Shown here: in pieces, positions 50,852 through 60,437 of the stretch
How positions within the stretch are numbered: position 1 is the stretch's first letter
Layout of the letters: each line of letters begins with the position of its first letter
Source of the DNA: CAZHON01 sp964534565
GTDB lineage: Bacteria > Patescibacteriota > Gracilibacteria > Peribacterales > Peribacteraceae
Direction: 5' to 3'
NCBI GenBank assembly: GCA_964534565.1
Contig: CAZHON010000003.1
Location: 1 to 64,000 of the forward strand
Length of the DNA stretch: 64,000 nucleotides
The notes under the pieces: model-generated
Database searches by the model: none
The model's input: the letters and a program-made list of their open reading frames with translations, nothing else
What the model was told of the DNA's origin: nothing
Made by a program: the position numbers and the translations under genes

Positions 50852-53800
50852 TTAACGAACGCGTGACTTCAGATAATTGACGGTTTTTTTAGCGACCTCA
50901 GGAGATACTCCTCCATCAGTCATTACCTTCATCCAGGGCTTGTAGGACTTTCCGAAAATACCCGAGGCGGGAGGGGTCGCGAGAACCTGGAGAAGCAGCT
51001 TTGAGTTATTTCCAGATAGTTGCATTCCAATACTGCGTTCAAGGTCCTTCACGTCGATACCTTGTCCACTCAGCACGCTTTCAAGCTGTGCCTTTGTCGC
51101 TTGGCTCCTCACATATTCAGCACTTCTTTTATTTGCTCCTTCCATAAGACTGCGAACTTTGTCCGGAGGGTCTATTTTGGTCAGCTGATTTCCCTCACCG
51201 GAGTAACTGGAGAGTTCTGGCATTCCCCCATTCTCATCAAATCGAGTAATGGTCAGCTGTCGCTTTGGAGCGGTGGCATAGTTTGGAGTACGATTTTTCC
51301 AGACGTTGTCGAAGTCCTGCACGGTAGAAGCTGCATCGACCATGAACACTCTCACTTGTTCCGGATGTTGCTTTAGTAACTCATACACACGAGTTGCTTC
51401 TGACGGATCAAGGCGGAGCTGGACCCCGAATTGGCTGCCAGGTCTTCCGGCTCCATCAAGATATCCTTCAGAAGAATACGAATATTGGAGGATCATTTTC
51501 CCGTCTGCAGTACTCGGTTGCAGGATCAAGGTCTCACCTGCTGCGTCTGCTCCGTTATTCTTTCTTGCGAAGTTTCGTACATCTGCACCTCGTCCATCTA
51601 AGGAATCTGCTCTACTGGTCATTTGCGGGATTCTACGGCTGTCCATTCCTTTGGTTCTGGCTACAGCTTTTTCATTACCTAAACGAGAGAATCCAATACC
51701 CAAATTACTATCTGGCAACGGTGTATGCACCAAGATTTCAACGTCTCCCGTTCGAATGATATCGGAGAGAGCGGCTTGCATCGGTGCGGGCATAGGAACG
51801 TCGACGCCCGTGCGGTCCATTGCGGTCTTGAGTGCGTTTGCAAACTCAGGTGTTACAGACGGTCGAGGCGCGAGTTTTGGTGCTGATGGAGGAGCCGCGA
51901 GTGGTTTGTTTGGAGCGGTTGAAATACTCGGTCCAGTGGATGGTTGGTTCATTCTTCGGGCAGGAACCGGTGGAGGCGGTGGTACTCGGTTTGGGCCAAT
52001 GTTCTTCAGAGGCAATCGAGGCGGAGGCGGCGGCGATCCGCACACTCCCATGCGCAATAACTTATCGGCGTCCAACGGGCCGAAAGTGTCGTGCTCTACG
52101 AGTATTTCCATCTTTTGTTTCAGTTCTGCAGGAGAATATCCCTTTGATGGATCTGCCATGGGAACCTCATGCGCCTCTTTAATCGCGCGACGCTGTATCG
52201 GCGAGAGGCCATCTGGCCCCATGTCTAAAATAAATTCAGCTGCCTCATATCGCTTAGCAAGCCCTTCGGGAGTGTCCTCGAGCTTAAGAATTGTGTCGCG
52301 CATCCTTTGCAGCTCTGGATCGTTTTCGAGAATTTTTTTGAAAGGAAGACCCTCTTCAGAAACAGTGCTTGAGACAGCTCGCTCAACTTTTTCCGAAGGG
52401 TTAGCCGCCGCAGATTTTTCCGTTGGAGTTTTTCCAGTCACGGGATTCTTTTTTTGCGCAGCACTAAGTTCACGTCCGGAACGCTGGAGTGCTTCCAGTT
52501 CAGGAGCGCCGCCAGATGGGAATCGCTTGAGTTCCGTGGCAATCGAAGCGCCATCAAGATCGCCCGTGCCATTTTGCCAAGCCTCAAATTTTTGCACGAA
52601 TTCAGGCGAGTATCGTCCCGCCTGTTTTGGGTCTGCGATTCGATCGGCAATACCCTTTTGAATATCGCGCAGTTCAGACTTTATTTTTTTAATTTCCATT
52701 CGGACTTCTGCAGATGCAGTGTCGATCGTTGGTGTGGAGTCGGGAGTGGCAGGGACGTTCTGAGGAGCTGTTTGATCGGGGGTTTGTGTCTGCGCAGTTT
52801 CAGGAGCAGTAGGTTGCTTTTTTGGAGCGGTCTCAATCGTGGCTGTCTGTTTCTCAGGACGGATGCGTTGGGTCACTCCGTCTTTTTCGAAGAGAAGATT
52901 GCCGCCTTCGTCGATTTTCTGGAATGTCCATCCACGTTCTCCGCGTAGCATGCACTTCTGGCCGGGTTGCAGTCCCAATTCTTTCGCATAAGCAACGCGC
53001 GCGTTCTTCAACTCTTTGCGCTTGAGAAAGAGCTCCATGATCTGTTTTTTTGCAGCAGGACTTTCTTTCAAAAGCTCTTCACGCGTGAAGGACTCCCCCT
53101 TCCCTTGCTTCCATTCGTCGAACTTCGCGCGGAATTCAGGAGAGAAGGTGCGAGTGTCGATTTTTTCCGCGAAGTCATTGAGTTCGCGTTGCGCTTTGCC
53201 AATCGCTCCCCGCAATTTGTTAGGAGATGTAGTCTCAATGACCGTGTCGCCCGCTCCGGCAATAACAGTGTCCCCCGCGTCGGGTCTCTTTCCAATATCG
53301 TCGAGCACGCTCGTATTGTCGACATCGTCGAGTGTTGCAACTGCTTGTTCGGCATCGGCAGGAGCCACACCGGAAGAGTCATCCAAGATTCTTCCAGAGC
53401 CGGCAGAACCACTCGTGCCACCGTCAACTTTTGCCTCAAGCACGTCGTTTGCCCCACGGGCTGTTTGTTGATTCTTTGCGATGATAAGTTTTTCTTCCGC
53501 ATCGGTAAGTCTGCGACCAAGTCGGCTCTTTTCAATTTCCAAATGTACTTCGATAGGACTGATACCTCTCACCATTGCGGCTTCATTCGCAAAATCCGCA
53601 ATTCTGGAAGGATCGCGCAAGACGCGAATTTTCCCGTTACCGTCGACAATAAGCACACTGTCTCTCGTGGCCAAAAGAACGTCGCCTGTCCCGGGATCAA
53701 GAGTGGAATTTTTGTTCCAATCGTCGATGAAGTCGTCGAGGGCCTGTCCCTTCAGTGTTGCGGCTTTGGTCAGTTTTGGATCAACGGCCTTGAGCTTCAA

Positions 53801-56404
53801 GGTATTGAGTGTTGCCTGCAATCGTTCCGTGGCTTGCACAGCTGTTCGCAATTTCAGGAGTGATTCAATTTTTGCCGAATCGGTAATGCCCAGAGCGAGC
53901 AGGTCGTCTCCTGTGAGATTCTTGAGCATCTCGGAAGAGCGCCCTCTCAAAGACGGAGGCAAGTCATTGAGAATCTTTGTGGAAACCTCGGCACTTTGAC
54001 TGATTGCAGCACCCGTGTCGGCGATACGTGCTTCCAAACGACCCGCTTTTCCAAGACGGATGCTCTTTGCCACCGAGGCAGGAGCCTTGAGGATCTTGCC
54101 GGTCGTGGAAAGAATTTCTCCCGGCAACTTTGCCATTCCTCGCACCCCTTCGACGACCGCAATCTTCGTCCCGACCATGGCTGCCTTCGTGCTTGCTCGC
54201 AGCACACTCTTGCCGCTTGCGAGCGAGACCTTGTAGGCAAGAGATGCAGCCTTTGCGCCCGTTCCCGCAGCGCCAAGTCCTGTTGCAGTTGTGAGAACGT
54301 TGAATCCGATTTTTCCGAACGCCTTTCCGTAATTTCCCGCTTCAAATTCTTCTTTTGAAATAAGTGCGTTCAGCATTGCCTCTCTCCCCTCCGAGGTGGC
54401 AAGTGCGCTCAGCCCCGACACGGTATCGATCGGATGAGCGATCAGTGTCGCGACTCCTTCCGCCATTTCTCCTGCGCCTGCGATGAGCCCGGAAGGCAGG
54501 TCGAGTGTTGCAGAAGCGAGGGCCGGAACAACGACATTCAAAACAGGGATATCCTTTACGCTTTCCTTCAGCCACTTACTCGCGTTGTCGATGCCTGCAA
54601 CAATCGTGTCATTGATGACAAACTTAATTCCCTTTCCAAGTCCTTCGAAGGATTCAGAGAATGCGTTCATGCTCGAAGGCACTTCCACACGAGGAAGTCC
54701 GTTCAACGATTTTCCTTGAGCTTCTACGGAGAGAGTGCCCTGCGTGGTTGCGATGTTGGTTTCGAGAACCTTGTCCGAGATCTGGAGTGACACAGTGTTC
54801 AGCTCTGCTTCGCGAGCTGCGTTGGTAGTTAGCACCTCCTTTTCCGTCGTAGCGAGAGTTCCTCGGTGAGTCTCGAGACCAGTGATCGCCTGTTCAAGTG
54901 TTCCGCTTGTTCCCACAAGGCGGAGCGCTTGCTGATCCATGTTCGTAAGCATGGCAGTGGTCTCATTCTCCCCGGCTTTCAACTGCTCAGTCGCCGTCTC
55001 AATGTCAGCACCGGCATCTGCCACCTGCTCCTTTTTCGTTTCCACACTCTTTTTGTTTTCCTCCAAGAGAGCGAGGCGCTTCTGCAATTCTGATGCTCGG
55101 GTAGGGTCTTTCTCGAGCGGGAGCCTTTCCTTCATCGTCGCGATCGATGCATCGATACCGTTGTTGTTTTCGTCAATTTTCTTCTTTGCATCTTCGACGT
55201 TCATTCTTCCGTCAGAGACTTGGTCTCGTTGAATCTTCAATTCGTCCGAACGCTTCACCATGTCTGCACGTTTCAATCCAAGCTCTGAAAGCGCGATGTC
55301 GATTTTCTGAGCTTCCTCCTGACGTTTTGCAAATTCAGTAGCCGCTTCCCCCGATGCATTCTTCACAACTGCGAGTTCGCGTTCATTTTTCTTTTGCACT
55401 GCGGCACGAATGGGTTCCGTTCCTTTTGCCAACATATTTCCATCCGCCTGGAATTTCCCTGCAATCGTTTGGAATTCAGTTTGTTTTGTTTTGAAGGTTG
55501 TGCGGGCCTTTTCAATCATGGAGTTTGCCTTCTGCGCGATTTGTTCACGCTTCTCACGGATCATTTCCCCATACGCGGCCTTCGTAAGGCCATAGCCAAT
55601 AGCGCCGACTGCGGCGCCAATGAGCGCCCCTGGCGCAGCGCCAATTCCGAAGAACAGCGAGCCGATGGCAGCACCTGCTGCCGCACCTGCAGTCGCAGCT
55701 GTTGCATTTGTTGTTTCGCTGAAGACAGGCATTTCCTTCATGGCCTTCTCATGCACCAACACGGTCTTTTGTGTGAGTTCTTGGAACTGTGCCTGGCTTT
55801 GCTGCAAACGATTGAAGTTCGCCTCCTGTGTTTGCAATTGCTGCATCAATACTTTTGGATCTTCAATTTTTGCGAGTGCTTCAGGGTCCAAATTCACAAT
55901 TCCTTTCAGGTCAATTTCCTGGCTTTCTAATTCTTTCTGCGCCTGATCCAATGTCTTTGCGTCGTTCTCGATTTTTTTCTGTGCTGCCGTGGTTTCTTGC
56001 TTGGCTTTGTCGTTTTTTTCCTTTGCGTCCGCCATGTCTCCTCCGAATGCGGAAAGGTTGCTCGTCAATTTTTCAACGGCATGATTCTTGAATTTTGAAA
56101 ATTCATTATTGGACAAGCCAGCAACGCCGTTTGCATCAAATGAATTGATGGCCGTCTGAAAATAATTGCCAACTTCCGTTCGAAACTGTGTTCCCAGCTC
56201 CCTTGGAAGAGTTTTGAGATCGTCGTTGTACTTCCCGATCGTATCGTTTGTTGCTTTCAGCAAGTCATCACTGCGCTTGCGTGCCAACTCGGCATCAGCC
56301 TTCGCCTTTTCCTCGGGTGTTTGCGGTTTTTCCGCAGCAAGTTTTCCTTGCAGTGGAGCAAGGTTTTCTTGATTCAGCTTGAATTGTTCTGCTCCTGGGC
56401 TCAT
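50852..56404 (-). CDS. Giant multidomain coiled-coil protein (1850 aa), unknown
   Basis: No signal peptide is seen. The order is: coiled-coil N-terminal region (1-225); a glycine-zipper membrane hairpin (about 235-280; GALIGAAVGAIGYGLTKAAY); a second long coiled-coil region to about 560; a hydrophobic Ala/Gly-rich region (about 620-760; TTATGLGAAGTGAKAASLAY); two related segments (about 1085 FSPEFRAKFDEWKQGKG and 1268 YSPEFVQKFEAWQNGTG); a polyproline stretch (about 1458-1510); and a globular C-terminal domain. The layout resembles polymorphic-toxin or effector proteins but no toxin domain is recognised. It overlaps the 103-aa gene by 4 nt (ATGA). Confidence 0.75.
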   Translation of the reverse strand: MSPGAEQFKLNQENLAPLQGKLAAEKPQTPEEKAKADAELARKRSDDLLKATNDTIGKYNDDLKTLPRELGTQFRTEVGNYFQTAINSFDANGVAGLSNNEFSKFKNHAVEKLTSNLSAFGGDMADAKEKNDKAKQETTAAQKKIENDAKTLDQAQKELESQEIDLKGIVNLDPEALAKIEDPKVLMQQLQTQEANFNRLQQSQAQFQELTQKTVLVHEKAMKEMPVFSETTNATAATAGAAAGAAIGSLFFGIGAAPGALIGAAVGAIGYGLTKAAYGEMIREKREQIAQKANSMIEKARTTFKTKQTEFQTIAGKFQADGNMLAKGTEPIRAAVQKKNERELAVVKNASGEAATEFAKRQEEAQKIDIALSELGLKRADMVKRSDELKIQRDQVSDGRMNVEDAKKKIDENNNGIDASIATMKERLPLEKDPTRASELQKRLALLEENKKSVETKKEQVADAGADIETATEQLKAGENETTAMLTNMDQQALRLVGTSGTLEQAITGLETHRGTLATTEKEVLTTNAAREAELNTVSLQISDKVLETNIATTQGTLSVEAQGKSLNGLPRVEVPSSMNAFSESFEGLGKGIKFVINDTIVAGIDNASKWLKESVKDIPVLNVVVPALASATLDLPSGLIAGAGEMAEGVATLIAHPIDTVSGLSALATSEGREAMLNALISKEEFEAGNYGKAFGKIGFNVLTTATGLGAAGTGAKAASLAYKVSLASGKSVLRASTKAAMVGTKIAVVEGVRGMAKLPGEILSTTGKILKAPASVAKSIRLGKAGRLEARIADTGAAISQSAEVSTKILNDLPPSLRGRSSEMLKNLTGDDLLALGITDSAKIESLLKLRTAVQATERLQATLNTLKLKAVDPKLTKAATLKGQALDDFIDDWNKNSTLDPGTGDVLLATRDSVLIVDGNGKIRVLRDPSRIADFANEAAMVRGISPIEVHLEIEKSRLGRRLTDAEEKLIIAKNQQTARGANDVLEAKVDGGTSGSAGSGRILDDSSGVAPADAEQAVATLDDVDNTSVLDDIGKRPDAGDTVIAGAGDTVIETTSPNKLRGAIGKAQRELNDFAEKIDTRTFSPEFRAKFDEWKQGKGESFTREELLKESPAAKKQIMELFLKRKELKNARVAYAKELGLQPGQKCMLRGERGWTFQKIDEGGNLLFEKDGVTQRIRPEKQTATIETAPKKQPTAPETAQTQTPDQTAPQNVPATPDSTPTIDTASAEVRMEIKKIKSELRDIQKGIADRIADPKQAGRYSPEFVQKFEAWQNGTGDLDGASIATELKRFPSGGAPELEALQRSGRELSAAQKKNPVTGKTPTEKSAAANPSEKVERAVSSTVSEEGLPFKKILENDPELQRMRDTILKLEDTPEGLAKRYEAAEFILDMGPDGLSPIQRRAIKEAHEVPMADPSKGYSPAELKQKMEILVEHDTFGPLDADKLLRMGVCGSPPPPPRLPLKNIGPNRVPPPPPVPARRMNQPSTGPSISTAPNKPLAAPPSAPKLAPRPSVTPEFANALKTAMDRTGVDVPMPAPMQAALSDIIRTGDVEILVHTPLPDSNLGIGFSRLGNEKAVARTKGMDSRRIPQMTSRADSLDGRGADVRNFARKNNGADAAGETLILQPSTADGKMILQYSYSSEGYLDGAGRPGSQFGVQLRLDPSEATRVYELLKQHPEQVRVFMVDAASTVQDFDNVWKNRTPNYATAPKRQLTITRFDENGGMPELSSYSGEGNQLTKIDPPDKVRSLMEGANKRSAEYVRSQATKAQLESVLSGQGIDVKDLERSIGMQLSGNNSKLLLQVLATPPASGIFGKSYKPWMKVMTDGGVSPEVAKKTVNYLKSRVR

Positions 56405-56712
56405 GAATTTGAGATGAGAGACTGTTCAAGTGCAGCAAGTGCACCCTGTTCAGTGGATGAGTTTTGCGAGCTCATTTTTTGGAACTGATCATGAACAAAT
56501 TTCTTAAAATGTTCGGCAAATGTCGGATCTGCGTCGACAATGCGTCGCAACATCACATCTTGTTCTTCCAAAAGTTCGTTCAAAATTATCTCCAAGGCAG
56601 GCAGCGCATCTTCAGGAGCAGCATTGATTTGAGTCTCCAAAACATCCGTCTGAGCAGGTGCCAAAAACACCAATTTTCTCAGCAATTCAGTGAGAGATGT
56701 ATGTGTAGGCAT
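56401..56712 (-). CDS. Small acidic helical partner protein (103 aa), unknown
   Basis: The mostly helical protein (LLRKLVFLAPAQTDVLET; ALEIILNELLEEQDVMLRRI) has no Cys and ends ALAALEQSLISNS. Its stop overlaps the start of the 1850-aa gene (ATGA), so translation is coupled and the proteins may form a complex, for example as a chaperone or targeting partner. TGaTACAAT on the minus strand (56721-56726) ends 8 nt before ATG 56712. Function is inferred only from context. Confidence 0.65.
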   Translation of the reverse strand: MPTHTSLTELLRKLVFLAPAQTDVLETQINAAPEDALPALEIILNELLEEQDVMLRRIVDADPTFAEHFKKFVHDQFQKMSSQNSSTEQGALAALEQSLISNS

Positions 56713-56761
56713 ATCAAGCTATTGTATCAAATTTTTGGCTTTATAGCCAGACTGAGGCAGT

Positions 56762-57592
56762 TTACTGTTTGTACAACCCCTCGCCTTCCCATGCGGTGAC
56801 ATGCGTCAAAATGCCAAATGAGCGCAATCTGTTGAGGATTTCCTTATTTGGATGGCCATATTTGTTTTGGCGCGCCGCTGAGATCATGGCCTGTTTTGGG
56901 CTTGCAGCAAGCAAAAAACCAGTTCCCGACGACGTCTTGCTGCCGTGGTGTGCGACTTTGAGGACGACGGATTCGAACGGTTGCCCGCTGCGCAGGAGCG
57001 CGTCTTCTGCAGGTGCCTCAATGTCCCCTGTCATGAGGATTGATCGATCGTTCCACAGCGCGCGAAAGACAATGCCCGAATTGTTTGTGTCATCGACCTT
57101 CTTTCCAAAGTCCGTCGTGAGGGGTGCCACCACATCGAAAACCAATCCGTCATCGAACACGATGTCTTTCCGCGGGTCGGGCAGAAGTATGGGGATATGC
57201 TGCGAAGAAATTTCCGACAGAAGATCGCGATAGATCTGGGTCTCTGCCTGCACACCCGTGATGAGCACGGCACGAACGTTGTACCGCCGCAGCACCCACA
57301 ATAATCCAGCACTGTGGTCGCTGTCGGGGTGCGTGAGCACGACGAGATCGATCGTGCGATCGAGAAAAGACATGTGATGGGACAGTTGACCAAGCACACT
57401 GCGGTCGGGGCCACCGTCGACAAGAATTTGGTGTCCGCTGGGACTGACAAGCAGAGTTGCATCCCCTTGGCCGATGTTTAAAAAATATGCTTCCAGCGTT
57501 CCGGTCGGATTCGTGCGAAGTTCGTGTACGCACACAACGCAAATGATGAGCACGAGCACGTGAAATGCGAGCGGATGACGCAGGAATGACAT
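56762..57592 (-). CDS. ComEC/Rec2-type metallo-beta-lactamase domain protein
   Basis: One N-terminal membrane segment (about 8-24) is followed by a metallo-beta-lactamase fold like the C-terminal domain of ComEC: EAYFLNIGQGDATLLVSPSG, the metal motif LTHPDSDHSAGLLW, LMTGDIE and VLKVAHHGSKTSSG. It is 276 residues long and lacks the ComEC channel and OB parts. It may hydrolyse DNA or phosphodiesters outside the membrane, for example in DNA uptake. It follows the LPXTG-protein gene by 9 nt and is probably co-transcribed. Confidence 0.88.
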   Translation of the reverse strand: MSFLRHPLAFHVLVLIICVVCVHELRTNPTGTLEAYFLNIGQGDATLLVSPSGHQILVDGGPDRSVLGQLSHHMSFLDRTIDLVVLTHPDSDHSAGLLWVLRRYNVRAVLITGVQAETQIYRDLLSEISSQHIPILLPDPRKDIVFDDGLVFDVVAPLTTDFGKKVDDTNNSGIVFRALWNDRSILMTGDIEAPAEDALLRSGQPFESVVLKVAHHGSKTSSGTGFLLAASPKQAMISAARQNKYGHPNKEILNRLRSFGILTHVTAWEGEGLYKQ

Positions 57593-57601
57593 GCGTTCAA
57601 C

Positions 57602-58843
57602 TTACGCCTTCTTCTGCTTGCGGCGCTGTGCCTGCACACCGGCGCATCCTCCGGCAATTGCCAGCAATGCCGCCGTTCCGACGCCTGTTTGAGGCAGATG
57701 TGTGTTCCGTGGTGGAGTGGATCGTGGAGGGGTCACGCTTCCTGTGACGCCAGATTCTGACGGAAGAATGATGCGCTGGAAGACGCCACGTGACAGCGAC
57801 TGATCCATGCCGATTGTTTGCACAAGAATGCCAAGCTCGCCGCTCTGCACTCCTGGAATACGAACGGATGAAACGTTGTTCTGCAAATTCTGAACCGATC
57901 CAAATGACTGACCGCCGTCGACGCTCTGTGAAATGCGATATCCGGCGATTGTTCCTTGGACAGCAGCCCACGACACCTGAATGGTGTAACGGTTAGCGCC
58001 TTCGTATGCCGTTTGTACCTGCAGATTCTGAACGTCTGCTCCTGCTCCCGTTCCAACGATTGTTGGAGATTGAGAAGGAGGAACGCCGTTCACGCTGCCG
58101 ACGAAAAGCATATCCGTTTGTTCAGGATCCAGCGTGAGAACGCTTCCGCCATTCTCCCCTTCCACCGTGCGACCACGAACGGCTGTATCAATGTGAACTT
58201 GGTACGTACGCTGTCGTTCCTGTGGGAGAGTGTCGAGCAACACGCCGGTTCCGTTGGCCACGATGCGATAAATTGCGAGGGTTCCGTTGTTTCCGTCTTT
58301 GATGGAGAACGCGGTTTTAATCGTCTGAGCGTCGAGCACGACAGGAGCATTGAATGTCAGAAGAACGCCCGTTGCAGAGACGGACTCAACCTTCAACGCA
58401 CGAAGAACGTTTGTAGATGGCGAAAAGCTGACTGTCGTCGTCGTAGGTGTGGAGGGCACGGTCGGTGCCTGTGCGACACTGTCGCCGATGTGCACATGTG
58501 CCTCTTCTTCAAAGAGCGGGCTCTCTTCACCATCCGTGTTCACGGCAAGAACCGTTGCGTAGACGTCGGTGACGTCGGGCATGCGGGGGAGAGTCAATTC
58601 AGTCACGCTTCCGTTTGTGTCCGAAGAATCGTCGAAGACTGCATTGTTATCGAGAATCGATTCGTGGCTGTAGAACACGCGGTACGATGCAATGTCTCCG
58701 TCCACTTTGTCCCAACGGATGACGACACCATTCGGCGTCGACTCTGCTGAAATATTCGTGACGTTTTCAGGCGGCGTCGCAAGAGCTGTCACAGGGAGAA
58801 GCAATGCGAAGAGCGCAGTTGAGAGACGGAGTTTGTTTTGCAT
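57602..58843 (-). CDS. LPXTG-anchored surface protein with fibronectin/Ig-like domains
   Basis: The 413-residue protein has a signal peptide (1-22, cleavage ALA/TP), an FN3-like domain (about 25-120; NGVVIRWDKVDGDIASYRVF), an Ig-like domain (about 148-230), another FN3-like domain (about 270-350; YTIQVSWAAVQGTIAGYRIS) and a sortase signal LPQTG at 383 with a hydrophobic segment and RRKQKKA tail. A sortase should attach it to the wall; none is in the window. TACAAT (minus strand 58852-58857) lies 8 nt before ATG 58843, with GAGGAG in between. Confidence 0.9.
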   Translation of the reverse strand: MQNKLRLSTALFALLLPVTALATPPENVTNISAESTPNGVVIRWDKVDGDIASYRVFYSHESILDNNAVFDDSSDTNGSVTELTLPRMPDVTDVYATVLAVNTDGEESPLFEEEAHVHIGDSVAQAPTVPSTPTTTTVSFSPSTNVLRALKVESVSATGVLLTFNAPVVLDAQTIKTAFSIKDGNNGTLAIYRIVANGTGVLLDTLPQERQRTYQVHIDTAVRGRTVEGENGGSVLTLDPEQTDMLFVGSVNGVPPSQSPTIVGTGAGADVQNLQVQTAYEGANRYTIQVSWAAVQGTIAGYRISQSVDGGQSFGSVQNLQNNVSSVRIPGVQSGELGILVQTIGMDQSLSRGVFQRIILPSESGVTGSVTPPRSTPPRNTHLPQTGVGTAALLAIAGGCAGVQAQRRKQKKA

Positions 58844-58900
58844 TTCTCCTCATTGTACCAAAAAATGCCCGTTTGAGCAATCCTTCGAGAGGCCCCGTTC

Positions 58901-60346
58901 TCACTGTCGAAGCGCCTTCAAAAGCCCCGTTCCCCACACAAACACTCCTACCAACACTCCGCCGATAGCCAAAAAAAGCGCGGTTGTGGCCGATCCCGTC
59001 AGCAGTGGACGCACGAAGAAGAGGCTGGCGCTCAGGAGGACAATGAACATCGCAAGACGCAGCAGGTCGCGCATCGAGATGCCAAACGGCACCGCGCGCA
59101 GTGTGCGAAGGAGGAGAACCCCCGCCAGCAGAACGTGCACGAGTGCCGAGGTCATGCTTGCTCCGACAAATCCGTGGGAAGGAATGAGTGCAATGTTGAG
59201 TGCAAGGGAGAGCAGTGCGCCTGCTGCGAGTGTTTCCACGAGTGGCCGCCAGATGTGTTTGCTGAGAAGAACGTAGAAGCAGAACACGATGATTCCGTTT
59301 GCGAACATCGAGATGCTCAAAATTTGAAGCGCCGTATCAGAGCCCGGATGCAGTGCCGTGCTCAGGTATCGATCGGTCGTGAGCAGTTGCATGATGGGGC
59401 GAGCCCACAGAGCGGCGAAGATTCCCGCGCAGGTGGAGAGCAGCAGTGTCGCAAGAAGTGTGCGTGATAGCAGAGAGCGCACGCGTTCATGCGATGCGGT
59501 TGCAAGTTGCGGCAATGTACTGTTGAGAAGGAACGTCGGGAACAGGTACGCCATATCCATAATGCGCTGCACGAAGCCGTAGTATGCATTCTGCTGAGCG
59601 TAGTCCGGGCGCAGGAGTGCGAGCAGCGTGACATCGAATTGCCGGTACAGAGCGGTTGCAAAAAATGCGACCCCGTAGGGCACAGCTTGCGTTGCAAGCA
59701 GCGTCAGCATCGCACGATCGAACGACGGTCGAATGCGCGTGAGACGCGATGCAAACGTGATCGAGAGGATCAGGAGCACGAGCGCACCGATGCTTCCGAA
59801 TCCAAGCATCAAAAATAAATCATGCGTGTCTGTGCTGCCTCGCACTCCACTCCACACCAATCCTGCGATCAGTGCGACTGCGACAATGCGCTGGATCACT
59901 TCTGCAATGAAGACGAATCCCATGCGGTAGTGCACTTGGAACACAGTGCGCAGAACTCCTGCCAGAAGAGTACAGGCAGGAACGAGGGAGGCGATGCTCA
60001 CCGAGAGTGGCAATGGTGTGCCGCGCCAGCTTGGAATGATCCAAACAAAGAGAAGCGCTGCGCCCAAGGAAAGAGCGAGCGTGATGCAGCGTAGGACCAT
60101 CAATGCGCCGAGTACCTTTGCCTTGTTTTCAGCTTTACTGACTTCTCGTACCGCAACGGCATAGAGTCCAAAATCTGCGAGGATTCCGAATAACTGTAGG
60201 TATCCGTATGCGGAGTTATATTCCCCTGCCAATTCCAAACTGAGCCCAATCGCCACGAACTTCACCGTGATGATCGATAGCCCCGCCATCACGACTTGAG
60301 ATGCAATCTGCCACAGTGTCGAAACGGTGATTTGGCGGGAGGTCAT
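58901..60346 (-). CDS. Polysaccharide/lipid flippase (MOP superfamily, Wzx-like)
   Basis: The 481-residue protein has about 14 membrane segments, starting SRQITVSTLWQIASQVVMAG, with the family region LELAGEYNSAYGYLQLFGIL and DFGLYAVAVREVS. Wzx-type flippases move undecaprenyl-linked oligosaccharides outward. The start is ATG 60346 since TACGCT (minus strand 60353-60358) ends 6 nt upstream and the protein then begins at the first conserved segment; a longer frame runs into the terminator of the upstream gene. Substrate unknown; MurJ is a possible alternative. Confidence 0.85.
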   Translation of the reverse strand: MTSRQITVSTLWQIASQVVMAGLSIITVKFVAIGLSLELAGEYNSAYGYLQLFGILADFGLYAVAVREVSKAENKAKVLGALMVLRCITLALSLGAALLFVWIIPSWRGTPLPLSVSIASLVPACTLLAGVLRTVFQVHYRMGFVFIAEVIQRIVAVALIAGLVWSGVRGSTDTHDLFLMLGFGSIGALVLLILSITFASRLTRIRPSFDRAMLTLLATQAVPYGVAFFATALYRQFDVTLLALLRPDYAQQNAYYGFVQRIMDMAYLFPTFLLNSTLPQLATASHERVRSLLSRTLLATLLLSTCAGIFAALWARPIMQLLTTDRYLSTALHPGSDTALQILSISMFANGIIVFCFYVLLSKHIWRPLVETLAAGALLSLALNIALIPSHGFVGASMTSALVHVLLAGVLLLRTLRAVPFGISMRDLLRLAMFIVLLSASLFFVRPLLTGSATTALFLAIGGVLVGVFVWGTGLLKALRQ

Positions 60347-60361
60347 AGCGATAGCGTACAG

Positions 60362-60397
60362 AAAAAAAGGCGATCGGTCTCCGAGGAGACCGTCGCC
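60362..60397 (-). terminator. Rho-independent terminator of the receiver gene
   Basis: On the minus strand GGCGA-CGGTCT pairs with AGACCG-(A)-TCGCC (one bulge) and runs into seven T residues. The T-run abuts the -10 of the flippase gene, so termination and the next promoter are packed together. Confidence 0.8.
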
Positions 60398-60437
60398 GTT
60401 TAGGTGAGGGCAATCGTTTAAGACGCGGCAGGTGTGT

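Noticed and set aside
50852..56404. Prophage tape-measure protein
   Set aside because: The long coiled coils and hydrophobic helices are suggestive, but there are no phage structural, packaging or lysis genes around it.
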